A stretch of DNA of 64,000 nucleotides, from assembly GCF_001641285.1 (NCBI RefSeq), contig NZ_CP014841.1, positions 4,163,173-4,227,172 of the forward strand, written 5' to 3'. Positions 52,265 to 62,834 of this stretch are shown here, in pieces; the stretch's first letter is position 1, and each line of letters begins with the position of its first letter. Source of the stretch: Dyella thiooxydans (GTDB taxonomy: Bacteria > Pseudomonadota > Gammaproteobacteria > Xanthomonadales > Rhodanobacteraceae). The notes under the pieces were generated by a model. That model was not told the DNA's origin. It saw only the letters and a program-made list of their open reading frames with translations, and did not search any database. The position numbers and the translations under genes were made by a program.

Positions 52265-53734
52265 TCAGCCGGCGCGCTGACGTTCGCTGGAGCTGGGTAT
52301 GCGCATGGCCTCCCGGTATTTGGCAACCGTGCGGCGCGCCACCTGGATGCCCTTGCGGTGCAGTTCCTCGGCGAGCGCCTGGTCGGAAAGGGGTTTGCGG
52401 GGATCCTCCGATTCGACCAGCTTGCGCAGCATCGCCTGGATGGCGGTGGACGATGCGCTGCCGCCGTCCTCGGTGGAGACTCCACTGGAGAAGAAGTGCT
52501 TGAGCTCGAAGGTACCGCGTGGCGTGTGGATGTACTTGCGCGTGGTCACGCGCGAGATGGTCGATTCGTGCATGCCCACCTCCTCGGCCACTTCGCGCAG
52601 CACCAGCGGGTGCATGGCCTCCGGGCCGTAGTCGAGGAAGGCGCTCTGCCTGCGCACGATCGCCTCGGTGACCTTGAGCAGCGTCTCGGCCCGCGACTCG
52701 AGGCTCTTGATCAGCCACCGCGCTTCCTGCAGCTGGCCGCGCATCCAGCTCGCATCCTCGCCGCGCGCCTTGGCGATCAGGCTGCAGTAATGCTGGTTCA
52801 GGCCCAGCCGCGGCTGGCATTCCGGATTGAGGCTCACCCTCCAGCGGGCGCCTTCCTTGAAGGTGTAGACGTCGGGAGCGACGTACTCGACCGGCGTGGT
52901 GTCCAGTGCCGCGCCCGGGCGAGGATCCAGGCTGCGGATCAGTGCGGCGGCGGCGGCGACTTCGTCCTCGCCGGCGCGCAGCTTGCGGGCGAGTCGACCG
53001 ATGTCGTTGCGGGCAAGCAGCTCGAGCTCCGAGTCGACGATGCGCAGCGCGAGTTCGCGCTGCGCGGTGCCATCGTCGAACTGCTCCAGCTGCACCCTGA
53101 GACAGTCGCGCAGGTCGCGGCTGGCCACGCCGACCGGGTCGAAATCCTGCACCCGGCGCCGCACGGCCTCGACTTCCTCGGCGGTAGCCTGCAGATCGGC
53201 GGGAAGGGCGGCCAGAAGGGCTTCGGGTGTTTCCGCGACGTATCCGTCCGGATTCAGCGCGTCGATGATGACCGTGGCGATGGCGCGCTCGCGCGGGGTG
53301 AACCCGGACAGGTTGAGCTGCCAGAGCAGGTGTTCCTGCATCGTTTCGGCGGCGGCGTTCTGTGGTTCGAAATCCTCGTCCCGGTTGCCGCTGCCACTGG
53401 CCGAACCGACGGAGGAGAAGTCCATCGGCGACTCCCCGGCGCCATCGCCATCGGCCCAGTCGGGCGGTTCGCCGGAGTCGTGTTCCTCGCTGGAGGCGCT
53501 GCTTGCGCTGGTGGAGCCCAGCCCGGTGTCGGTGCGGAAAACGTCCTCGTCGGCCGACTCGATGGATTCCTCCGTCGACTCTTCCTCGAATTCCAGCAGC
53601 GGGTTGCCCTCGGCGATCTGACGCAGCTCGGCTTCCAGCTCCAGCTGCGAGAGCTGCAGCAACCGGATCGCCTGCTGCAGTTGCGGCGTCAGGGTCAGCT
53701 GCTGATGGAGTCGGAACTGGAGTCCGGGTTTCAT
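52265..53734 (-). CDS. rpoN: RNA polymerase sigma-54 factor RpoN
   Basis: Sigma-54 directs transcription from -24/-12 promoters with ATP-dependent activators. The 489-residue protein has the glutamine-rich region I (LQFRLHQQLTLTPQLQQAIRLLQ), a long acidic serine-rich linker (about 50-110), the core-binding domain, the helix-turn-helix and the RpoN box ARRTVAKYRE. It lies downstream of lptB after 123 bases. No EBP activator gene is present in the window. Confidence 0.95.
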   Translation of the reverse strand: MKPGLQFRLHQQLTLTPQLQQAIRLLQLSQLELEAELRQIAEGNPLLEFEEESTEESIESADEDVFRTDTGLGSTSASSASSEEHDSGEPPDWADGDGAGESPMDFSSVGSASGSGNRDEDFEPQNAAAETMQEHLLWQLNLSGFTPRERAIATVIIDALNPDGYVAETPEALLAALPADLQATAEEVEAVRRRVQDFDPVGVASRDLRDCLRVQLEQFDDGTAQRELALRIVDSELELLARNDIGRLARKLRAGEDEVAAAAALIRSLDPRPGAALDTTPVEYVAPDVYTFKEGARWRVSLNPECQPRLGLNQHYCSLIAKARGEDASWMRGQLQEARWLIKSLESRAETLLKVTEAIVRRQSAFLDYGPEAMHPLVLREVAEEVGMHESTISRVTTRKYIHTPRGTFELKHFFSSGVSTEDGGSASSTAIQAMLRKLVESEDPRKPLSDQALAEELHRKGIQVARRTVAKYREAMRIPSSSERQRAG

Positions 53735-53857
53735 ACCGACCGGGGGCCTTGGAACTGGCTTTCATCCTAACCCCACCCCGGGGAGTCGAACAGCCTTGAG
53801 GTGCCGCCGGGGCGCCCCGATCTGTCCCAGGTCAATTCCCTGCGACCCGGCCGGCGG

Positions 53858-54577
53858 TCAAAGCCGGAATTCGCGACCCAGGTAGACGTCCCGCACCTTT
53901 TCGTCGGCGAGGATATGCGCCGGCGTGCCGCGAGACATGACCTCACCCTCGTTCAGGATGTAGGCCCGGTCGCAGATGCCGAGCGTCTCGCGCACGTTGT
54001 GGTCGGTGATCAGCACGCCGATACCGCGCTCCTTCAGGTGGCGCACGATGCGCTGGATCTCGCCCACCGAGATCGGATCGACGCCGGCGAAGGGTTCGTC
54101 CAGCAGCATGTAGCGGGGCTCCGCGGCCAATGCCCGGGCGATTTCCACCCGGCGCCGCTCGCCGCCGGACAGGCTGATGCCCTTCTGGTCGGCGATGTGG
54201 CTGATCTTGAGCTCTTCCAGCAGGCCTTCCTGTTGGGCAGCGCGTTCGCGCGCGGTCAGTCCCTCGCGCAGCTCCAGCACCGCCATGATGTTGTCGGCCA
54301 CGCTCAGGCGCCGGAACACGGAGGGTTCCTGCGGCAGGTAGCCGATGCCCAGCCGGGCACGCGAGTGCATCGGCAGGCCGGTGATGTCCTTGCCGTCGAG
54401 CTTGATCGAGCCACCGTCGGCCTCGATCAGGCCGACCACCATGTAGAAGCAGGTGGTCTTGCCGGCACCGTTGGGGCCGAGCAGGCCCACCACCTCGCCC
54501 TGGCGGATGGAGAACCCGAAATCGCGCACCACCTGGCGCGCGCGGAATCGCTTCTGTAGGCCTTCTGCGGACAGCAT
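53858..54577 (-). CDS. lptB: LPS export ABC transporter ATPase LptB
   Basis: LptB powers extraction of LPS from the inner membrane together with LptFGC. The 239-residue ATPase has Walker [10 protein letters not shown], signature LSGGERRR, and Walker [13 protein letters not shown]. It starts three bases after the lptA stop. LptF and LptG are not in this window. Confidence 0.95.
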   Translation of the reverse strand: MLSAEGLQKRFRARQVVRDFGFSIRQGEVVGLLGPNGAGKTTCFYMVVGLIEADGGSIKLDGKDITGLPMHSRARLGIGYLPQEPSVFRRLSVADNIMAVLELREGLTARERAAQQEGLLEELKISHIADQKGISLSGGERRRVEIARALAAEPRYMLLDEPFAGVDPISVGEIQRIVRHLKERGIGVLITDHNVRETLGICDRAYILNEGEVMSRGTPAHILADEKVRDVYLGREFRL

Positions 54578-54580
54578 CGG

Positions 54581-55216
54581 TCAGGGCTGCTTGCTGCTGG
54601 CGGCCGCCGCCGGCATGGGGGCGGAGGTGCCCGGAGCGGGCGCGGCGGGTGCCGTGGCAGCGGGCGCGGCAGCCGGTTTGGGCGGGTGCGGCTTCGGCAG
54701 GAAGGTGCCGTGCACCAGGCCCTGGCCGTTCGACTCGCCGGTGATCTGGCTGGTCTGCGTGTCGTAGGTCAGCTTGTCGCCGGAGAACTGCCCCCGCCCC
54801 TGCTGCTTGACCACCGCATCGGTGGTCAGCACGGCGATGCCGTGCACGTTGTCGTAGTCCAGTGTCGCCGCTTCGCCGGTCATCAGGTTGCCGCTGTCGT
54901 CCAGTTGCTGGATGTGTGCCGGATGGCCGGTCACCACGACCCGGGAGATCTGCGAGTCACCGTCGAGGTAGATCTTGGCTAGGTCGCCGCTCAGGTGCAT
55001 GGTGCCCTGCGTGATCTGGACCTTCCCCTTGAGCGTGCTGACGGAGTTGGGCTTCTGGAAGGCCTCGGTGTAGACGGCCGTGTAGTTCATCGGCTGGTCG
55101 CGATCGCTCTGCTTGGCCAGGCCGATTCCCGGCAGCATGAGCGATACCGCTAGCACGACCGGCAGGCGCCACCGGCTAGCGGCGCTTGCGTGGCGGGAAT
55201 GACCCTTGGCTGTCAT
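54581..55216 (-). CDS. lptA: Lipopolysaccharide transport periplasmic protein LptA
   Basis: LptA polymerises into the periplasmic bridge that carries LPS from LptC to LptD. The 211-residue protein has a signal peptide, an OstA-type beta-jellyroll (MNYTAVYTEAF through GQFSGDKLTYDTQTSQITGE), and an Ala/Pro-rich C-terminal tail of about 45 residues that E. coli LptA lacks. The start overlaps the end of lptC by 41 bases. Confidence 0.92.
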   Translation of the reverse strand: MTAKGHSRHASAASRWRLPVVLAVSLMLPGIGLAKQSDRDQPMNYTAVYTEAFQKPNSVSTLKGKVQITQGTMHLSGDLAKIYLDGDSQISRVVVTGHPAHIQQLDDSGNLMTGEAATLDYDNVHGIAVLTTDAVVKQQGRGQFSGDKLTYDTQTSQITGESNGQGLVHGTFLPKPHPPKPAAAPAATAPAAPAPGTSAPMPAAAASSKQP

Positions 55217-55775
55217 TGAGCAACTCCAGATGCTTGTCGTTGAGGTCGGCGCGCATGCCTACCCCGCTCATTGTAAGGTCGCCCTGCGCCATGTGCGCCG
55301 GGGCGGCGGTTTCCATCCGGTTCTGCTTGGGCCAGATGGTGGCGTCCTCGGTGTCCAGCCGGGCGGCCGGGGTGTCGTCGAAGGCCTCGCGATGCATGTG
55401 CACCGGCCCCTGCAGCTTGAGCAGGTCGCCCCCCTTGTCCACCCATCCGTACAGCGATTCGCCGCGCCAGTCGGGTACCCCGGTCTCGTTGGAGGGCAGG
55501 TCGAATACCGGCGAATTGATATACAGCGACTCGTCACCCTCACGCCGTTCCAGTCGGGGCGCCTTCACGTTGAAGGCGGGGCGGCCGTCACGGGCATAGC
55601 TGGACAGCTGGAATTCGGTGAGCGTGTAGCCGGACCGCGGCGGTCCCACGAACTGGTCCGGGGCCGGCTCGGGTGCCATCCACCAGCGCAGCAGGCCGGT
55701 CGCGCCGGCGAACAGGCCGACGACGACGATGGCCGTCGCCAGGCGACGGTCGCGGAACCAGCGCCCCGGGCTCAT
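55176..55775 (-). CDS. lptC: LPS export system protein LptC
   Basis: LptC is a bitopic inner-membrane protein that passes LPS from LptB2FG to LptA. The 199-residue product has one N-terminal membrane helix (about 12-30) and a periplasmic OstA-like domain starting at GYTLTEFQLSSYARDGRPAF. The ATG at 55775 overlaps the kdsC stop by four bases. Confidence 0.92.
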   Translation of the reverse strand: MSPGRWFRDRRLATAIVVVGLFAGATGLLRWWMAPEPAPDQFVGPPRSGYTLTEFQLSSYARDGRPAFNVKAPRLERREGDESLYINSPVFDLPSNETGVPDWRGESLYGWVDKGGDLLKLQGPVHMHREAFDDTPAARLDTEDATIWPKQNRMETAAPAHMAQGDLTMSGVGMRADLNDKHLELLNDSQGSFPPRKRR

Positions 55776-56317
55776 CGCCAGCGTTCCCGCTCGGCATCCG
55801 CCTTGCCCTGGGCGAGCAGCAGCAGGTCGCTGACCTCGCGCGCGGCACCCTCGCCTCCGCGGCGGCTGGTCTGCCAGTGTGCGCGCTCGACGACCCACGG
55901 GTGCGCGTTGGCGGTTGCCACGGCAAGGCCCGCCAGGCCCATGGGCGGCAGGTCGGGCAGATCGTCGCCGACGAAGGCGGCCTGTTCCGGCTGCAGGTGC
56001 AGCGCGTCCAGCAGGTCGCCCAGGCAGGTCCGCTTGTCGCCCTGTCCCTGGTAGACATGGGCAATCCCCAGCTCCTCGGCACGAAGGGTGACTGCGTGGC
56101 TGATGCGGGCGGTCACGATCGCCACCTCGATGCCGTTGGCCTGCAGACGCTTCAGGCCGAGGCCGTCATGCACATGGAAGATCTTGGTTTCCCGGCCGTC
56201 CTCGCCGTAGTGCAGTCGGCCGTCGGTGAGTGTGCCGTCCACGTCGAAGGCGGCCAGGCGTATGCGGGCGGCCCGGGCAAGCAGGTCGGAGGACAGGTCG
56301 GCAAGGTATCCGGTCAC
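55772..56317 (-). CDS. kdsC: 3-deoxy-manno-octulosonate-8-phosphatase KdsC
   Basis: KdsC is a HAD phosphatase that releases Kdo from Kdo-8-phosphate for LPS core synthesis. The 181-residue protein has the HAD motif I FDVDGTLTDG at about 24-33 and the later VGDDLPDLPP metal-binding block. The GTG start lies at 56315-56317. It stands between kdsD and the lpt genes. Confidence 0.94.
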   Translation of the reverse strand: MTGYLADLSSDLLARAARIRLAAFDVDGTLTDGRLHYGEDGRETKIFHVHDGLGLKRLQANGIEVAIVTARISHAVTLRAEELGIAHVYQGQGDKRTCLGDLLDALHLQPEQAAFVGDDLPDLPPMGLAGLAVATANAHPWVVERAHWQTSRRGGEGAAREVSDLLLLAQGKADAERERWR

Positions 56318-56342
56318 GTGCGCGTCGCTTGTCTGGCAGGGA

Positions 56343-57353
56343 TCAGACCACGCGGGCGCGCAGCAGGTCGTGGATGTTGAGGGCGCCGACCACGCGCTGC
56401 TGCTCGTCGACCACCAGCAGGGCGTGGATCTGGTGCTTCTCCATCAGCTGGGCCGCTTCCACCGCCAGCTTGTCCGCAGCGATGGTCTTCGGCGAGCGGC
56501 TCATCAGGCCGGCTACCGTAGCGCCGCGCAGGTCCACGCCATCGTCGTCCAGGGCGCGACGCAGGTCGCCGTCGGTGAACACGCCGAGCAGGTGGTCGTC
56601 GGCGTCCACCACGGCGGTCATGCCCAGGTGCTTGCGGGTCATTTCCATGAGCGCCTGGGTGAGGTTGGCGTCCGGGCCGACCCGGGGGATGCCGTCACCG
56701 GTATGCATCACGTCGCTGATGTGCAGCAGCAACCGGCGTCCGAGGCTCCCGGCCGGATGCGAGCGGGCGAAGTCTTCCGAGGTGAAGCCACGGGCTTCCA
56801 GCAGAGCGATCGCCAGCGCGTCGCCGATCACCAGCGCGGCGGTGGTGCTTGCGGTCGGCGCCAAGCCCAGCGGGCAGGCTTCGGTGGATACGCTGGCGTC
56901 CAGGTGCACGTCGGCCTGGCCGGCCAGCGAGGATTGGGGGTTGCCGGTGATCGCGATCAGCGGGATGTTCTGCCGCTTGATCACCGGCAGGATGAACAGC
57001 AGTTCGTCGGTCTCGCCGGAGTTGGACAGCACCAGCACCACATCCTGGGGGGTGATCATGCCCAGGTCGCCGTGGCTCGCTTCGCCCGGGTGGACGAAGA
57101 AGGCCGGGGTGCCGGTGGAGGCCAGCGTGGCGGCGATCTTCCGCCCGATGTGGCCCGACTTGCCCATGCCGCTGACGACGAGGCGGCCCTGGCAACCCAG
57201 GATCAGCCGGCAGGCCCGGACGAAATCGCCATTCACGCGCGGCTCCAGCGCCCGGATCGCGGCCGCCTCGGTGGCGATCACCGTGCGGGCGCTGCGCGCG
57301 ATGGCGTCCGGATCGACGGAGATCTCGGCAGATGGTGCGATGCGTGCGTTCAT
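56343..57353 (-). CDS. kdsD: D-arabinose 5-phosphate isomerase KdsD
   Basis: KdsD converts ribulose 5-phosphate to arabinose 5-phosphate, the first step of Kdo synthesis. The 336-residue protein has an SIS domain (about 45-185, with VVSGMGKSGHIG and SNSGETDEL) and two C-terminal CBS domains (about 210-336), the full-length KpsF/GutQ layout. AAGGA precedes ATG 57353. It is the first gene of the kds-lpt-rpoN-hpf run and is divergent from ibaG and murA. Confidence 0.94.
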   Translation of the reverse strand: MNARIAPSAEISVDPDAIARSARTVIATEAAAIRALEPRVNGDFVRACRLILGCQGRLVVSGMGKSGHIGRKIAATLASTGTPAFFVHPGEASHGDLGMITPQDVVLVLSNSGETDELLFILPVIKRQNIPLIAITGNPQSSLAGQADVHLDASVSTEACPLGLAPTASTTAALVIGDALAIALLEARGFTSEDFARSHPAGSLGRRLLLHISDVMHTGDGIPRVGPDANLTQALMEMTRKHLGMTAVVDADDHLLGVFTDGDLRRALDDDGVDLRGATVAGLMSRSPKTIAADKLAVEAAQLMEKHQIHALLVVDEQQRVVGALNIHDLLRARVV

Positions 57354-57567
57354 GGGTCCTTCGGCGGCGGCGCCAGGGTGCGGGGTCGGGGCAAAGTCCA
57401 CGGTGTAGCTTCGCAGCCGCACGCTGAATGACATGCCGTCATTTCTGCGCCAGCGACTTTCCATTACCATGGCCGTCTTGCAGTTTACCTTCTTATGACA
57501 GCGCGTTGGACGCCGCCGGGACCCGGCGCCCCCGTCCAGACGACGCCCTCCGGACAGTGGAATCCAG

Positions 57568-59113
<1,546 letters not shown>

Positions 59114-59130
59114 CGAAACGGGTTGTGCAG

Positions 59131-59161
59131 GAAAAAGGCCGGGCATGCCCCGGCCTTTTTC
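59131..59161. terminator. Bidirectional terminator between murA and the DUF3108 gene
   Basis: A 13-base-pair stem with outer A and T runs (GAAAAAGGCCGGG with its complement, five-base loop) gives a T-tract on both strands between the two convergent genes. Confidence 0.92.
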
Positions 59162-59176
59162 TCGTCTCGCCACGCC

Positions 59177-59902
59177 TCAGGGCGAGTGGAAGCTTTCCAG
59201 CAGCAGGGTCAGGTTGCCGCCATCGGCCTGGGCCAGCTTCACCGGCACCGGGAATTTCGCCGGCACGTACCAGGCGTCGAACGGCTTGTCCGTATCGGTG
59301 CGGGTGACCCGCTCGGCGGAAAACTCTCCGGCTGGCACCGCCAGCCGCTCGGTGGCCTGCACGGCATACTGCTGTTTTTCAACGCGCTGCTTCACGCCGA
59401 CCGGCAGCACCACCTGCTTGTCGCCATCGCGCAGCGCCAGGCCCAGGGCCAGCGGCAGGGTGTTGCGGTCGACCATGCCCGCGGTGCCGGCGTAATGGAT
59501 CGGCCCCTTGCCCTCGTCCACAGTGACCTGGTTGCTGGCCCAGTCGACCTGCAGATGACGGTGCTTGCGCTTGAACGAGGAGTCCATCGCGTAGTCGTAG
59601 GTCACCGTCTCGGGAGCATCGTCGTGCCAGCGGAACCGGGTGGTCTCCTCGGTGTTGGCGCCGATCAGCGCGGCCAGCCCACCCGTGCCCCGGGAGCGAT
59701 TGCGGTACGTGTATTCGTCCTTGCCCACGGCTGTCAGGGTCACGGTGGCCTTGCCGATGGTCTGGCCGTCCTGCTGAACCTGGTAGGTGGCGGTGAAGGG
59801 CCTTGGTGCGGTGGCTGCGGCGGCGGTGCCGGCGGCGAGCGCGAGGGCGGCGAGGGCGGTACGCGCGAAGCGCGTCGCGATAGGGGAGCGGGCAGGAGTC
59901 AT
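59177..59902 (-). CDS. DUF3108 domain-containing exported protein
   Basis: The 241-residue product has a signal peptide ending near GTAAAATA and a beta-rich DUF3108 domain (FTATYQVQQDGQTIG through PFDAWYVPAKFPVPVKL). Family members are periplasmic or outer-membrane-associated proteins of unknown function. It is the third gene of the purM-purN unit, 65 bases after purN; this neighbourhood recurs in Xanthomonadales, but the reason is unknown. Confidence 0.8.
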   Translation of the reverse strand: MTPARSPIATRFARTALAALALAAGTAAAATAPRPFTATYQVQQDGQTIGKATVTLTAVGKDEYTYRNRSRGTGGLAALIGANTEETTRFRWHDDAPETVTYDYAMDSSFKRKHRHLQVDWASNQVTVDEGKGPIHYAGTAGMVDRNTLPLALGLALRDGDKQVVLPVGVKQRVEKQQYAVQATERLAVPAGEFSAERVTRTDTDKPFDAWYVPAKFPVPVKLAQADGGNLTLLLESFHSP

Positions 59903-59967
59903 GCGCCAGAGTCTAAGTGGCGCACCTGAACGTTCGGTTGCGACGGTGAGTGTCCGGGCGCTGGCGT

Positions 59968-60630
59968 TCAGCGCGCGAGCGTGCCGCCACGCAAGTTGAG
60001 CGGCGCTGCAAGCGCCTGGCCGTCGAGACAGACGCGCCCGTCGCGCAGTGCGATGCGCCCGGCGGCGATGTCCGCCACCACGGCGGGCAGCAGCCGGTGT
60101 TCCAGCGCCAGCAGCCGTTCGGCCAGCCGCTGCTCGTCGTCGCCCGGTTCGATCGGCATGCGCGCCTGCGCGATCACCGGACCGCCGTCGAGTTCGGCGG
60201 TGACGAAATGCACGCTGGCGCCGTGCTCCGTGTCGCCGGCGGCCAGTGCACGGCGATGGGTATGCAGGCCGCGGTACTTCGGCAGCAGCGACGGGTGGAC
60301 GTTGATCATCCGTCCGGCCCAGGGCGTCAGTGCGGCGCCGTCGATGATCCTCATGAAGCCCGCCAGTACCAGCAGGTCCGGCTTCATCCCGGCGACCCGT
60401 TCGAACAGGGCGTGGTCGAAGCTGGCGCGGTCGGCGTAGTCGCGGGGCGAGAGAGCGAGGGTCGGCACCCCGGCCTCCCCCGCCAGGGCCAGCGCCCCGG
60501 CATCGGCCTTGTCGCTGGCAACCAGCACGAACTCCACCGGCAGTTCGCCACGGTCGCGGGCGGCCAGCAGGGCAGCAAGGTTGCTGCCGCGCCCGGAGGC
60601 GAGCACGGCAATACGGAAGGGTGTCGTCAT
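59968..60630 (-). CDS. purN: Phosphoribosylglycinamide formyltransferase PurN
   Basis: PurN transfers a formyl group from 10-formyltetrahydrofolate to GAR in purine synthesis. The 220-residue protein has the substrate loop GRGSNLAALL, and the catalytic region MINVHPSLLPKYRGLHTHRRA with ASVHFVTAELDGGP (asparagine, histidine and aspartate of the active site). It follows purM by 46 bases, the usual order. Confidence 0.95.
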   Translation of the reverse strand: MTTPFRIAVLASGRGSNLAALLAARDRGELPVEFVLVASDKADAGALALAGEAGVPTLALSPRDYADRASFDHALFERVAGMKPDLLVLAGFMRIIDGAALTPWAGRMINVHPSLLPKYRGLHTHRRALAAGDTEHGASVHFVTAELDGGPVIAQARMPIEPGDDEQRLAERLLALEHRLLPAVVADIAAGRIALRDGRVCLDGQALAAPLNLRGGTLAR

Positions 60631-60676
60631 GTTGGTGAAGTTGCTCCGCGGGCCGGAGGTTGGCCGGCTCGTGGGA

Positions 60677-61705
60677 TCAGCCGATGTGCACGCGTTCGTC
60701 GCCCTGCGCCGGCACGACTTCGCCGATCACGCGCGAGGCCAGTCCGTGCCTGTCGAGCAGGGCGGAGGCGGCGGGCACGGCCTGGCGCGGCAGGATCACG
60801 GTGAAACCCACGCCGCAATTGAAGGTGCGCCACATCTCCTCGCGGGCCACGTTGCCCTCGCGCATCAGCCAGTCGAATACCGGCGGCAGCACGATCGTCG
60901 AGGCGTCCAGCGCCAGGCCGAGGCCCTCTGGCACCACGCGGATGATGTTTTCCTTCAGCCCGCCACCGGTGATGTGCGCCATGCCGTGTACCGGCGCGGT
61001 CCGCAGCAGTTCCAGCATCGGCTTGACGTAGATGGTGGTGGGCGCCATCAGCGCGTCGGCCAGCGCGGTGCCGCCCAGGTCGAGGTCCAGCGGGTTGCCC
61101 GCGCGCTCGAGGATCTTGCGGACCAGCGAATAGCCGTTCGAATGCGGCCCGGACGAAGCCACGCCCAGCACCACGTCGCCGGCGACGATGGCGCTGCCGT
61201 CCATCAGCTCGGCCTTCTCGACTGCACCGACGGTGAAGCCGGCCAGGTCGTATTCGCCCGGCGGATACATGTCTGGCATTTCGGCCGTTTCGCCGCCGAT
61301 CAGCGCGCAGCCGGCCAGTTCGCAGCCCTTCGCAATGCCGCCGACCACGGCCGCGGCGGTGTCCACGTCCAGCTTGCCGGTGGCGAAATAGTCGAGGAAG
61401 AACAGCGGCTCGGCACCCTGCACCAGCACATCGTTGACGCACATGCCGACCAGGTCGATGCCGATGGTGTCGTGGCGGCCCAGGGTCTGCGCCAGCTTCA
61501 GCTTGGTGCCGACGCCGTCGGTACCGGACACCAGCACCGGCTCCCTGTAGCGGGTGCCCAGGTTGAACAGGCCGCCGAAGCCGCCCAGTCCGCCCATCAC
61601 TTCCGGACGGGAAGTGCGCTTGACCAGCGGCTTGATGCGTTCGACCAGCGCATTGCCGGCGTCGATATCCACGCCGGCGGCGCGGTAGGTGAGGGCGTCG
61701 GACAT
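60677..61705 (-). CDS. purM: Phosphoribosylformylglycinamidine cyclo-ligase PurM
   Basis: PurM closes the imidazole ring to give aminoimidazole ribonucleotide, using ATP. The 342-residue protein contains [30 protein letters not shown] and the C-terminal [11 protein letters not shown], all diagnostic. The ATG at 61705 is divergent from the DUF2066 gene. A TATCAT -10-like box lies about 29 bases upstream on the minus strand. No PurR box is visible. Confidence 0.96.
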   Translation of the reverse strand: MSDALTYRAAGVDIDAGNALVERIKPLVKRTSRPEVMGGLGGFGGLFNLGTRYREPVLVSGTDGVGTKLKLAQTLGRHDTIGIDLVGMCVNDVLVQGAEPLFFLDYFATGKLDVDTAAAVVGGIAKGCELAGCALIGGETAEMPDMYPPGEYDLAGFTVGAVEKAELMDGSAIVAGDVVLGVASSGPHSNGYSLVRKILERAGNPLDLDLGGTALADALMAPTTIYVKPMLELLRTAPVHGMAHITGGGLKENIIRVVPEGLGLALDASTIVLPPVFDWLMREGNVAREEMWRTFNCGVGFTVILPRQAVPAASALLDRHGLASRVIGEVVPAQGDERVHIG

Positions 61706-61733
61706 GGCAGGGACCCGCGTCGATAAACGCCCA

Positions 61734-61739
61734 ATGATA
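61734..61739 (-). promoter_or_regulatory. Candidate -10 box for purM (TATCAT)
   Basis: TATCAT on the minus strand matches five of six -10 positions and gives a leader of about 20 bases. The -35 region is poor. Confidence 0.3.
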
Positions 61740-61801
61740 GACGCTGGGGGCCGGATTGGGCAGACTTCCCGGACGATTCGAACGGATTTCAAACCCTCCC
61801 C

Positions 61802-62791
61802 ATGCGCCTGTCCCGCCTGATCTGCATCCTGTTCCTGTTCGGTCTGGCCGGGTTGCGGCCGGCACTCGCCCAGCAGCAGGCGACTTCCTCCCCGTACACG
61901 GTCGTCATGCCGGTGACCGACACCAGCGAGGCCCAGCGGGATAGCACGTTCTCCAGTGCGCTGGCCCAGGTGCTGGCCCGCGTGGCCGGCGGGCAGGACC
62001 TGCGCGGCAAGTCCGGCTACGACGATGCGCTGAAGTCGGCCAGCGGGCTGGTCAGCCAGTACCAGTACCAGCGCTCCGGCGACGGCATCGCGTTGCAGAT
62101 CACGTTCGACCGCGGTGCGATCAACCACCTGGTCGGCCAGTTGGGCGCACCCGCCGCCGGGGTGAAGCCACCCGTGCTGTTGCTGGTGCAGGGCACCGAC
62201 GGCAGCCTGCTGGACGGTGATTCGCTCGACGCGCTGGCCAGATCGGCCGCTGCACAGGGCTACGGCGTGGTCTATCCGGATCCGACGCAGCCGCCGGACC
62301 TGTCCCGGGTTGCTGCGGTGGATCCGGCCGAGATGGCCCAGCTGACTTCCCGCTACAAGACCGGCCTGATACTGGTCGGCAAGCTGCATCCGGGCGGTGT
62401 CGACTGGACCCTGGTGTCCGGGGGCGCCGCGCAGAGCTGGCAGGACCAGGGCCCGACCGAGGACGGCCTGTTTGCCGATGCCGGAGCGGCGATGGCCGCG
62501 CGGGTCGGCAAGCAGCTCAACGTGATCGGTTCCGGTACCAGCGACGGCAAGCTGTGGATCGACGGCGTGGCCTCGGCCATGGATTACGCCCAACTGCTCA
62601 ACGTGCTGCGCGGCGATCCGTCGGTGCGTACCGTGACCACGCTCGGAGCCAAGGATGATGGCGTGCTGCTGGAGGTGTCCTCGTCGCTGCCGCTGAGTGC
62701 GCTGGCGTCCAATCTCGCCGCCGGTGGCCGCCTGCTGCAGGCCTCGTCGAACCACGCCGGCGCGGACGCCAGCATGCGCTGGCTGCATTGA
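61802..62791 (+). CDS. DUF2066 domain-containing exported protein
   Basis: The 329-residue protein has a signal peptide ending at LRPALAQQQ. It carries a DUF2066 domain: an N-terminal [31 protein letters not shown] region and a C-terminal region of short beta/alpha repeats. Function unknown. The family is commonly found between purM and a PerM-like transporter in gammaproteobacteria, as here, but no functional link has been shown. Confidence 0.82.
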   Translation: MRLSRLICILFLFGLAGLRPALAQQQATSSPYTVVMPVTDTSEAQRDSTFSSALAQVLARVAGGQDLRGKSGYDDALKSASGLVSQYQYQRSGDGIALQITFDRGAINHLVGQLGAPAAGVKPPVLLLVQGTDGSLLDGDSLDALARSAAAQGYGVVYPDPTQPPDLSRVAAVDPAEMAQLTSRYKTGLILVGKLHPGGVDWTLVSGGAAQSWQDQGPTEDGLFADAGAAMAARVGKQLNVIGSGTSDGKLWIDGVASAMDYAQLLNVLRGDPSVRTVTTLGAKDDGVLLEVSSSLPLSALASNLAAGGRLLQASSNHAGADASMRWLH

Positions 62792-62834
62792 GGCCGGTCT
62801 TGCGCCGCCTCGCCACCCCCGGGGGAGCACACAC